Assembly (NCBI GenBank): GCA_020630495.1 | Contig: JAHDBH010000008.1 | Span: 1 to 63,777 of the forward strand | Length of the DNA: 63,777 nucleotides | Source of the DNA: Saprospiraceae bacterium | GTDB lineage: Bacteria > Bacteroidota > Bacteroidia > Chitinophagales > Saprospiraceae | Direction: 5' to 3' | Shown: positions 8,515-15,849 of the stretch, piece by piece | How the letters are laid out: each line of letters begins with the position of its first letter | Position numbering within the stretch: the first letter of the stretch is position 1 | Position numbers and translations under genes: made by a program | The notes under the pieces: model-generated | What the model saw: the letters and a program-made list of their open reading frames with translations, nothing else | Database searches by the model: none | What the model was told of the DNA's origin: nothing

Positions 8515-9615
8515 ATGAGTGACATCCTCACATTAAATATAGCCAAGATAGAGCAAGAGACAGAAGATACAGTATCTATTTATCTAGATATACCCTCTGA
8601 TAAGGTGGCCACCATGCAGCACAAAGCTGGCCAGTACCTAACCGTCATACTCGACTCTGGAGAGGAAGAACTGCGCCGATCGTACTCCATGTCTTCTGCT
8701 CCAGAGGACAACTTCTACCGATTCTCTGTCAAGAAGGTGCCAGGCGGCAAGGTCTCTCCTGTGCTGACAGAGCAGACAGTCGCGGGCCAGCCACTTCAAG
8801 TACTTCCGCCTGATGGCCTCTTTCAGGTAGTGGCAGATCCAGAAGCTCGTCGCACGCACTACTTTATAGGTGCGGGCAGTGGCATCACCCCTATCATGTC
8901 TATGGCTCGTCACCTGCTAGCCCATGAGCCTAAGAGTCGCATAGTATTGCTCTACGGCTCGCGCAATGAAAAGAATATCATCTTCCAGGACGAGCTAGAC
9001 CAGCTCGCGCGTGACTATGAGGGCCAATTTTACGTGCAGCACACCATCAGCAAACCTTCCAAAATCAAGAAGAAAGGACTCTCGGGCATGCTCGGCGGGA
9101 AGGAAAGTCTCTGGAAGGGTCTCACGGGACGTATAGATCGTGACAAGATCTACGGTTGCCTAGATGAGCACTACAGCTACTCCGAGGACCGGCAGTACTA
9201 TGTATGTGGTCCTGGCAAGATGATAGATAATACTGTCTTGCATCTCAAAGGCCGCGGTGTAGACTCTGACGATATCCATCGTGAGTACTTCAGCGCTGAG
9301 GGTGTGACCAAGTCTCTCAGCACAGGAAATATCGTGGACAATGCTGATCTATATGTACGCCTGGATAAGAAGGATATCGATATCAAGATGATCCCAGGTC
9401 GCACAGTCCTAGAGTCTCTGATGGACGCAGGATACGAACCTCCGTACTCGTGTACCAGTGGCGCTTGTAGCACCTGCATAGCGAAGCTCACTGAAGGTGA
9501 AGTACACATGGATGTCTGCCTAGCACTAGACGAGACCGAGCTCAGCGAAGGCTATATACTTACCTGTCAGGCTCGCGCGCTCACAGATAGTCTGCGGATG
9601 GACTTCGATGCGTAG
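8515..9615 (+). CDS. PaaE-type flavin/NAD(P)H oxidoreductase with 2Fe-2S domain
   Basis: 366 residues in three modules: FAD-binding barrel (RRSYSMSS, 54-61), NAD(P)H domain (GAGSGITPIMSM 119-130, YVCGPGKM 229-236) and a C-terminal plant-type 2Fe-2S ferredoxin with C313, C318, C321 and C351. Such proteins pass electrons from NAD(P)H to oxygenases, as PaaE does for phenylacetyl-CoA epoxidase. The divergent gene is alkB and there is no rubredoxin or rubredoxin reductase here, so service to AlkB is a reasonable inference, not proven. No paaABCD genes are nearby. It ends 8 bp from the convergent ABC permease gene. Confidence 0.88.
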   Translation: MSDILTLNIAKIEQETEDTVSIYLDIPSDKVATMQHKAGQYLTVILDSGEEELRRSYSMSSAPEDNFYRFSVKKVPGGKVSPVLTEQTVAGQPLQVLPPDGLFQVVADPEARRTHYFIGAGSGITPIMSMARHLLAHEPKSRIVLLYGSRNEKNIIFQDELDQLARDYEGQFYVQHTISKPSKIKKKGLSGMLGGKESLWKGLTGRIDRDKIYGCLDEHYSYSEDRQYYVCGPGKMIDNTVLHLKGRGVDSDDIHREYFSAEGVTKSLSTGNIVDNADLYVRLDKKDIDIKMIPGRTVLESLMDAGYEPPYSCTSGACSTCIAKLTEGEVHMDVCLALDETELSEGYILTCQARALTDSLRMDFDA

Positions 9616-9623
9616 TGGGCTGG

Positions 9624-10940
9624 CTAGTCTCTGATGATCTGCCAGAGATTTTTAAGGCTAAGTTTCTTTCCATAAAGTAATATACCAGCACGATAGATCT
9701 TGCCGCTCAGCCAGACGACTCCAGCGCAGCTAGCTATCAGCAAAGCGATCGACACCAGCAGTTGCCACATAGGCGGATCAAAGGCCGCCCGTGCAGGCAT
9801 GATGATAGGAGATGTAAGTGGAAATATGGATCCAAAAACTGCTATACCACCATTGGGATCTTCCAGTGCGGGAAATAGTATCATGATACTGATGATAATA
9901 GGTAGCATGATCGGAAAAGTCAGAGACTGACCTTCTGCCATATCGTCTCCTATAGCTGAGCCTACAGCAGCAAAAAGGGAAGAATAGATAAAATATCCCC
10001 CAAAAAAGAATACGACAAAGCAAAATCCTATCAGCAGCCAGTTCACCTCAGCCAACTCGGAGATAAATCCAGACATAGAGAAGCCGCTGTCTTGTGCCTC
10101 GGCCATGGCAGCGGTAATATCTCCTGTAGGCAGCTGCTCAGGCGCAAAGTAGATAGACATTACTGTCATCCCTATACCGATCAGCACCAGCCACACGGCA
10201 ATCTGCGTCAGGCCCACTAGACCTACTCCTACGATCTTGCCCAGCATGAGCTGGAAGGGCTTGACAGACGAGATGACCACCTCCACGATCCGATTGATCT
10301 TCTCCTCCATGACGCTACGCATCACAAATGTGCCATAGACGATCAGCACGATGTACATGATGAAGCCCATGGCTCCTCCTATGACAGAGCCTATGGCCAC
10401 GGACGAGTTACTCAGAGCCTTATCCTCTGCACCCTCTTGCATCAGCTCAATATGGAGATCCACATCACTCTCTAGCTGATCTAGAGCGTCCTGATCTACA
10501 CCCGCTATCTCATAATTGTATTTCTTCATGGCAGACTCTAGTCTCCCCTGGAGCGTCTCCATAGCACCAAAGCCAGGGCGCTCATTACCCAGGATTGTAA
10601 CCTCCAGATCAGTTATTGGCTTAGAAATATCCATGGCCGGTACACGCAGGATGGTCTCATATCCACCCCCAGCATAGAGCTCTCTGGCTTTCGCTATGTC
10701 TCCATCTACAAACACAAATGCACTCGACTCAGACTGTCTGATTCTGGATTCCAGTATACCCGTCTCGTCCACCACCAGATAGGTCTTGGATTTGCTGAGA
10801 GCACCACTATTAAGCATGCCGCTGACCACCATGATCGCCAGGACAGCGAGTGGGGTGAGAATCGTACTGATGAGGAAGGTCTTCTTGCGTACACGAGTCC
10901 AATATTCTCTTGCTATGATGAGTCCTACTTTACCGTTCAT
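9624..10940 (-). CDS. ABC-2 transporter permease, NatB-like
   Basis: 438 residues. An N-terminal transmembrane helix (about 22-44) is followed by a roughly 140-residue extracytoplasmic domain and then five or six helices in the C-terminal half, including VMEEKINRIVEVVISSVKPFQLMLGK, the conserved coupling motif of ABC-2/NatB permeases. It pairs with the ATPase gene upstream, which overlaps its start by 4 nt. NatAB of Bacillus exports sodium, but most homologues have unknown substrates. Confidence 0.85.
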   Translation of the reverse strand: MNGKVGLIIAREYWTRVRKKTFLISTILTPLAVLAIMVVSGMLNSGALSKSKTYLVVDETGILESRIRQSESSAFVFVDGDIAKARELYAGGGYETILRVPAMDISKPITDLEVTILGNERPGFGAMETLQGRLESAMKKYNYEIAGVDQDALDQLESDVDLHIELMQEGAEDKALSNSSVAIGSVIGGAMGFIMYIVLIVYGTFVMRSVMEEKINRIVEVVISSVKPFQLMLGKIVGVGLVGLTQIAVWLVLIGIGMTVMSIYFAPEQLPTGDITAAMAEAQDSGFSMSGFISELAEVNWLLIGFCFVVFFFGGYFIYSSLFAAVGSAIGDDMAEGQSLTFPIMLPIIISIMILFPALEDPNGGIAVFGSIFPLTSPIIMPARAAFDPPMWQLLVSIALLIASCAGVVWLSGKIYRAGILLYGKKLSLKNLWQIIRD

Positions 10941-11845
10941 ACTAGTGCTGGATTTTTCTCTACTGTACGTATAAATATCTCATTGAGGCCTGGAAGCACC
11001 TCTGCAAATCCGCTGATAATATTCCCTGCATCCAATAATTTTCTGAGCGCATATTCTGGACCCACAGCGCTCGTGGTGCGCAGTGTCCCATGACCTTCTG
11101 CAGCCTTAACCTCTAGTATATCACCGGCGTTTACAGGTCTGAATTCGCCCATATAGCTGAAGGTATAGCGATACTCCTTGAGATCTTGCTTGATCTGATC
11201 TACACTTCCCTCCAGAATATTCTTTCCATCGCTGATGAGGACTATATCCTCGCAGATCTCTTCCACTTGCTCCATCCTGTGTGTAGAAAAGATGATCGTG
11301 CATCCATCAGCCGCCATCTGGCGTATATCATCCTTGATGAGATTAGTATTGATAGGATCTAGCCCGGTGAAGGGCTCGTCCAAGATGAGCAGCTTTGGCT
11401 TATGGACCACTGTGGCTATGAACTGGATTTTCTGCTGCATTCCCTTGCTGAGCTCCTCTATCTTCTTGTCCCACCATCCAGAGATCTCGTATTTTTCTGC
11501 CTGCGCTTGCAGAGCAGTACGCGCAGATTGCTTATCCATGCCTTTGATGCGGGCTAGGTAGATAAGCTGCTCGCCTACCTTCATCTTTTTGTAGAGACCG
11601 CGTTCCTCTGGCAGGTAGCCAATATTCTCTATATGGTGTCTCTCCATAGGCTCATCCTCGTAGTAGATGTGACCAGCATCTGGCCTCGTGATATTGGTAA
11701 TCATGCGTATGATCGAGGTCTTGCCAGCACCATTAGGTCCCAATAAGCCAAATATCTTGCCTGTACGCACTCCAAAGCTCACAGCATCTACAGCTCGCTT
11801 GTCTTTGTACTCTTTCACTACATGGTCGAGTCGAAGTAAATTCAT
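10937..11845 (-). CDS. ABC transporter ATP-binding protein, NatA-like
   Basis: 302 residues: Walker A GPNGAGKTS near 37-45, signature LSKGMQQK near 136-143, Walker B KLLILDEPFTGLD near 156-168 and the switch His in IFSTHRMEQVEE. The last 80 residues are the accessory domain common in exporters of this type. It energises the permease encoded just downstream. ATG at 11845; first gene of the two-gene unit. Confidence 0.92.
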   Translation of the reverse strand: MNLLRLDHVVKEYKDKRAVDAVSFGVRTGKIFGLLGPNGAGKTSIIRMITNITRPDAGHIYYEDEPMERHHIENIGYLPEERGLYKKMKVGEQLIYLARIKGMDKQSARTALQAQAEKYEISGWWDKKIEELSKGMQQKIQFIATVVHKPKLLILDEPFTGLDPINTNLIKDDIRQMAADGCTIIFSTHRMEQVEEICEDIVLISDGKNILEGSVDQIKQDLKEYRYTFSYMGEFRPVNAGDILEVKAAEGHGTLRTTSAVGPEYALRKLLDAGNIISGFAEVLPGLNEIFIRTVEKNPALV

Positions 11846-11970
11846 AGGTAGTAATCTAGTTGTGTTAACAAGCTTATAATATTTCTAGCGCTTTGTCACC
11901 ATTATGCGACCAGAGCGTCCTACTATCAGACGAGCGACTCACAGGAGAGACCGTACTTCTATGTATGAGC

Positions 11971-11987
11971 GGACTTTCGTCCAAATG
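11971..11987 (-). repeat. GAAA mini-hairpin element, copy 4
   Basis: On the minus strand CATTT then GGAC-GAAA-GTCC, perfect stem. One of two copies outside genes, between the ABC gene and the secreted coiled-coil gene. It has the only A-T stem pair next to the loop-closing pair. Confidence 0.8.
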
Positions 11988-12047
11988 TCTCCTTCCTCAA
12001 ATCGCAAAATATCTATCGTAAAATCCGTAATGTTACAATACACAAAA

Positions 12048-12740
12048 ATGTCAACTACTATGAAAGCTCCCCTACTACTCATCGCTATGACCTGCTTTAC
12101 GATAGCGGCTCATGCCCAACGTATCTCAGAGAGCACCATGGCTATGGCCTATGGCTCGCACAATGCTGTGGTCCTAGAAGTGAGAGACGGCGATGACAAG
12201 TTTGTCAGCCAGCAATGGAAAGACTTTCTCAAGACTTACGGCAAACTCAAAAATGTAAAGAAAAGTGACGAAAAAGTCCTAGAAAATGCTCGCATATCCC
12301 AAGTGCACGGTTCTCAAAGCTTTCACCTATACAGCAAGATTTCTCAGCTCTCCACTACCACGCAGCTTGTAGTATGGGCAGATCTAGGTGCAGATGGATA
12401 TCTCAATGGTGAAGATCACCCAGAAGCTTACGAGGGCCTCGTAGAACTGCTGACCGAATTTGAATATACCGTGAGACGATCTCGCGCCGCACTTGCCGTA
12501 GAAGAGCAAGAAAAGATTCTGCGCGACTATGAGAAAGAGCTCGATAAACTAGCAAAAGAAAACGATAAACTTCACAGCACCATAGAAAAGGCCAAAGAGG
12601 CCATCGCCAAAGCAGAGCAGGATATCGTCACCAATCTCGCCGAGCAAGAAGAGGCCAGGCGAAAAATCGAAACCCAAGAAGGTACCGTAGAGGAAGTCAA
12701 AGACGAGTACAACAAGATGAAGAAATCTGATAAAAACTAG
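12048..12740 (+). CDS. Secreted protein with C-terminal coiled coil, function unknown
   Basis: 230 residues from the ATG at 12048. MSTTMKAPLLLIAM...AHAQ is a signal peptide. Residues about 25-140 form a mixed globular domain with no motif I recognise; residues 145-225 are a long charged coiled coil (EKELDKLAKENDKL...). An ATG at 12060 is an alternative start. The frame is open upstream to 11904, but that part is Arg-rich, unlike a protein N-terminus, and contains mini-hairpin copy 4. A strong terminator follows. It lies directly before the putative origin. Confidence 0.65.
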   Translation: MSTTMKAPLLLIAMTCFTIAAHAQRISESTMAMAYGSHNAVVLEVRDGDDKFVSQQWKDFLKTYGKLKNVKKSDEKVLENARISQVHGSQSFHLYSKISQLSTTTQLVVWADLGADGYLNGEDHPEAYEGLVELLTEFEYTVRRSRAALAVEEQEKILRDYEKELDKLAKENDKLHSTIEKAKEAIAKAEQDIVTNLAEQEEARRKIETQEGTVEEVKDEYNKMKKSDKN

Positions 12741-12771
12741 TTTTTTCTGGTTTTTTTCCACAAGAGAACTT

Positions 12772-12807
12772 AGAAGCCTGCAGCCCCTTGTGCCGCGGGC
12801 TTCTTTT
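12772..12807 (+). terminator. Rho-independent terminator of the coiled-coil gene
   Basis: Ten-bp stem AGAAGCCTGC/GCGGGCTTCT (12772-12781, 12795-12804) then TTTT. The arms match those of the terminator at 16-46, and the loop octamer CTTGTGCC recurs in the aconitase terminator. Confidence 0.75.
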
Positions 12808-12833
12808 GTTACAATCAACAATGAGCGGATAGC

Positions 12834-12930
12834 TTATCCACACCTTATCCACATAGTTGTCCACACGCAGGGAATCTTATCCACACATAAAGACTTTCTA
12901 TATATAGCTAGATCTTTAATGAGTCCACAG
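12834..12930. other. Putative replication origin (oriC): DnaA-box cluster plus AT-rich stretch
   Basis: Three exact consensus DnaA boxes TTATCCACA (12834-12842, 12845-12853, 12877-12885) and one near-exact box TTGTCCACA (12857-12865) share one orientation within 52 bp; a degenerate fifth (GAGTCCACA) is at 12921. To the right lies an AT-rich stretch, 12886-12920, suited to duplex unwinding. It sits in the 239-bp gap before dnaB, the replicative helicase. Genes to the left run mostly leftward and those to the right rightward for about 10 kb, as expected near an origin. An alternative is DnaA control of the dnaB promoter. The motifs are seen; the origin function is inferred. Confidence 0.7.
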
Positions 12931-12939
12931 GATCATATC

Positions 12940-12947
12940 TACCTTTG
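12940..12947 (+). promoter_or_regulatory. Candidate -7 promoter box of dnaB (TACCTTTG)
   Basis: Exact TAnnTTTG match, 32 nt before the dnaB ATG, with TTTA 21 nt upstream as a weak -33 element. It lies just right of the DnaA boxes, so DnaA binding could affect it. The same TACCTTTG precedes ftcD. Confidence 0.45.
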
Positions 12948-12979
12948 AATCTCATATCCAACATCTCTACGCACTCTCC

Positions 12980-14482
12980 ATGGCAGAAGGAACAAAATCA
13001 ATGAAAGCAGTCAGCGGCAATCGACTCAGATCTAAGACAGATCCAGGAGCAGATGCCATGGAATACGGCAGGGTACCTCCGCAAGCAGTAGATATGGAAG
13101 AAGCTGTCCTCGGTGCTATGCTCATAGACAAAGACGGCCTATCTAAAATCAACGAAACCCTGCACGCGGATAGCTTCTACAAGCAAGCGCATAGACAGAT
13201 CTTTCAAGCAGCTCAAGAACTCTATGAGAGCAGCCAAGCTGTAGATCTACTGACAGTGCGCGAGGCTCTGCGAAAGAAAAATGAGCTCGATGAAGTAGGT
13301 GGCATATCCTACCTCGCATATCTCAGTAACAAGGTAAGTACCAGTGCCAATGCTGAGTACTATGCACGCATCATACAGCAGAAGTATATCTATCGCGAGC
13401 TCATACGCGGCTGCGGCCAGACTATAGCTGACTCCTATGAGGACAGCAAAGATGTATTTGAAGTGCTAAGCGATGCTGAGAAGCTGATCTACGATATCTC
13501 TCAAGACAATCTCCGCAAAGGCGTCAAAGATGCTGGCTATCTTGCTCACAAGCTCCTCAAAGAAATCAATCAACTAGCAGAGAAAGAAGATGATGTCACT
13601 GGTGTGACCACGGGCTTCATAGACCTAGATAAGATGACCAATGGCTGGCAAAAGTCAGATCTGGTCATCATCGCAGCACGTCCTGGTATGGGTAAGACCT
13701 CATTTACACTCGGACTCACGCGCAATGCCGCTCTCAATGGTCGCGGAGTAGCCTTCTTCTCCCTAGAGATGAACAGCTCACAGCTCATGCAGCGTCTCGT
13801 ATCTGTGCAGTCTGAGATTCCACTTGAGAAATTCAGGAAAGGAAAGCTGGATGATCACGAATGGCCCAAGCTAGAAGCAGGTGTAGAAAAGCTGGGAGGA
13901 TTACCGATCTACGTAGATGATACCCCAGGCATTACGATCAATGAACTACGCAGTAAGTGCCGCCGTCTCAAGATGCAAAAAGACATAGGCATGATCATCA
14001 TCGACTATCTGCAGTTGATGACAGGAAGCAATAGTAAGAATGGTACCCGTGAGCAAGAGATCTCCAGTATATCCAGAGCGCTCAAGGGTATCGCCAAAGA
14101 ACTCGATGTCCCCGTACTAGCGCTATCACAGCTATCCCGTGCTGTAGAGACGCGCTCGGCTAATAAGCGGCCTATGCTCTCCGACCTGCGTGAATCAGGA
14201 GCGATAGAGCAAGATGCTGATATCGTGATCTTTCTCTATAGGCCGGAGTACTATGACTCTCAGGATGGACCAGCAGGAGAATTTGACGGGCAGACGGAGA
14301 TCATCATACAGAAGCACAGAAACGGTGCTCTGGGAAGCGTCAATCTCAAATTTATCCCTCATCTGACCAAGTTTGTAGATGCAGATACCGAGATGCTCTC
14401 AGATGACAGCATACCCTATAATCCTGCTGTGATGCAGACTCGTCCTTCCAGGATGAATGACGATAGCGACACGCCCTTCTAG
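12980..14482 (+). CDS. dnaB: Replicative DNA helicase DnaB
   Basis: 500 residues. The hexameric helicase unwinds DNA at the replication fork and works with DnaG. The N-terminal DnaB domain (about 33-135, PPQAVDMEEAVLGAMLID) precedes the RecA-like ATPase with Walker A ARPGMGKTS near 233-241, MIIIDYLQLM (Walker B) and the C-terminal RESGAIEQDADIVIFLYRPEYY motif. Length and order are normal; no intein is seen. The ATG at 12980 leaves a 30-residue flexible N-terminus. The next gene starts 3 nt after the stop. Confidence 0.97.
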   Translation: MAEGTKSMKAVSGNRLRSKTDPGADAMEYGRVPPQAVDMEEAVLGAMLIDKDGLSKINETLHADSFYKQAHRQIFQAAQELYESSQAVDLLTVREALRKKNELDEVGGISYLAYLSNKVSTSANAEYYARIIQQKYIYRELIRGCGQTIADSYEDSKDVFEVLSDAEKLIYDISQDNLRKGVKDAGYLAHKLLKEINQLAEKEDDVTGVTTGFIDLDKMTNGWQKSDLVIIAARPGMGKTSFTLGLTRNAALNGRGVAFFSLEMNSSQLMQRLVSVQSEIPLEKFRKGKLDDHEWPKLEAGVEKLGGLPIYVDDTPGITINELRSKCRRLKMQKDIGMIIIDYLQLMTGSNSKNGTREQEISSISRALKGIAKELDVPVLALSQLSRAVETRSANKRPMLSDLRESGAIEQDADIVIFLYRPEYYDSQDGPAGEFDGQTEIIIQKHRNGALGSVNLKFIPHLTKFVDADTEMLSDDSIPYNPAVMQTRPSRMNDDSDTPF

Positions 14483-14485
14483 CTT

Positions 14486-15184
14486 ATGCGCCTCAGCAAA
14501 TATGTAGCACACTGCGGTCTGGGCACACGCAGAGAGGTCGTGGATATCATACGAGCTGGTGAGATCAGTGTCAACGGTGAGACGTGTACCAATCCTGCCG
14601 TACCTCTACAGAAAGATGATGTCGTCCGACACGGCAATAGGATCATCATTCCTGGCCAGACAGTACTACACGTCCTCATGAATAAGCCCCGTGGTATATC
14701 ACTGCGTAGAGGAAGAGGCAAGAGTATCTACGCTCTGTTACCAGAAGACTATCAGGATCTAGTATCTATCGTCAATCTTCCACCCAGTGCCGCCGGACTC
14801 ATCCTACTGAGTAATGATCCTGTCCTGACAGAGATAGCAGAATCGCCTGAAAAGAGTCTCTTCACCAGCACCGCATTTTTACTAGAGAAGCCACTTACAG
14901 AGGAGCAGCACCAGCAGGTCCAGGATCTATGGAAAACCACCGAACTCGAATCCAAAGTAGAGTGGTCTCATCAAGATGAGGAGCATACGCTATTGCTCAA
15001 TGGTCGCGGTGATATGACCCATGCTCTCATGATCGTACTGGACGATCAGCGTATCAAGGTCAAGTCCATAGATCGCCTGAGCATAGCTGGTATAGGAAAG
15101 AAAAATATCAGCAGAGGTCAATATCGCAAATTGACTAAGAAAGAACTGATCTTCGTGAAGCACTTTGGCATCAGCTCCAAGTAG
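14486..15184 (+). CDS. RsuA/RluB-like pseudouridine synthase homologue lacking the catalytic Asp
   Basis: 232 residues. An S4 RNA-binding domain (1-48, MRLSKYVAHCGLGTRREV) is followed by a fold matching RsuA/RluB/RluE/RluF: HVLMNKPRGI at 62-71 and GLILLSND at 104-111. In the family the motif is GRLDxxTxGLLLLTND with an essential Asp; here the aligned stretch is VNLPPSAAGLILLSND, so G, R and the catalytic D (position 99) are replaced by V, N and P. The protein should bind RNA but probably does not isomerise uridine. The frame is intact, which argues for a retained non-catalytic role rather than decay. It follows dnaB by 3 nt. Confidence 0.75.
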   Translation: MRLSKYVAHCGLGTRREVVDIIRAGEISVNGETCTNPAVPLQKDDVVRHGNRIIIPGQTVLHVLMNKPRGISLRRGRGKSIYALLPEDYQDLVSIVNLPPSAAGLILLSNDPVLTEIAESPEKSLFTSTAFLLEKPLTEEQHQQVQDLWKTTELESKVEWSHQDEEHTLLLNGRGDMTHALMIVLDDQRIKVKSIDRLSIAGIGKKNISRGQYRKLTKKELIFVKHFGISSK

Positions 15185-15193
15185 GACTACTTA

Positions 15194-15715
15194 TCAGCCC
15201 TTAGCTACAAACTCTAGATCAAAGAGTAAATCCTGGCTTTGCGAGGTCACGGTACGAAAGATAAAAATGATCTCCAGATCAAGCTCATCACGGGTCATCC
15301 ATTCTTTGACCTCTGTGGTACTTCCAAATAGATCTAAGTCGCCGCTTTCGTCCCGCCGCACACGATCCTGATAGAAGATCTCAATCTTATCAGTGAGATC
15401 ATCAGGATTGACAGCTCTGATGATCAACTCATCTATATGACCATGAAATTCATTGCCCTGTCTGCCTCGCATCTGAGCTCTACCTGGCTGTACCTCGGCG
15501 ACATCGTCATCCGTGTAGCTGGTGGCTTCCAGGACATTCATATAGTTGCTGATAGCACCTCTCTGCAGGAACACATGCTGCGTAAATGCATTGAGCCCTG
15601 CAGGCAGGAAGAACTCCTCCTGGAGAGTGAACGTAAAGAGTATCTCTTCCTCCTCACCGCAGCCTGAGAAGAATGGTATCAGAGATAAGAGCAGAAGTAG
15701 TCTGAGGAAGCGCAT
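15194..15715 (-). CDS. Small lipoprotein of unknown function
   Basis: 173 residues from the ATG at 15715. A Leu-rich signal ends in the lipobox FFSGC, followed by acidic EEEE, so it is likely an outer-membrane or surface lipoprotein. The mature part is predicted beta-rich with no motif I recognise. An upstream in-frame start at 15754 would put 13 polar residues before the signal peptide and is less likely. It converges with the pseudouridine synthase homologue, 9 bp away. Confidence 0.65.
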   Translation of the reverse strand: MRFLRLLLLLSLIPFFSGCGEEEEILFTFTLQEEFFLPAGLNAFTQHVFLQRGAISNYMNVLEATSYTDDDVAEVQPGRAQMRGRQGNEFHGHIDELIIRAVNPDDLTDKIEIFYQDRVRRDESGDLDLFGSTTEVKEWMTRDELDLEIIFIFRTVTSQSQDLLFDLEFVAKG

Positions 15716-15849
15716 GCTGAAGATAACGAGGTCAGATATGTCCAAGGTATCCACGAGAATAGATTAGCATAGTATTTGCGTATATTGGATCCGTAAAGAC
15801 AGATCACACTTATCACCTCACTAGACCAGATATGCCTTAGGTGTATCGC

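Noticed and set aside
10684-10697. CGAAAG sites that do not fit the hairpin family (also near 1133, 15345, 20590, 23629, 27368, 39809, 41269, 47407)
   Set aside because: No complementary stem of three or more pairs or no T-rich foot; consistent with chance.
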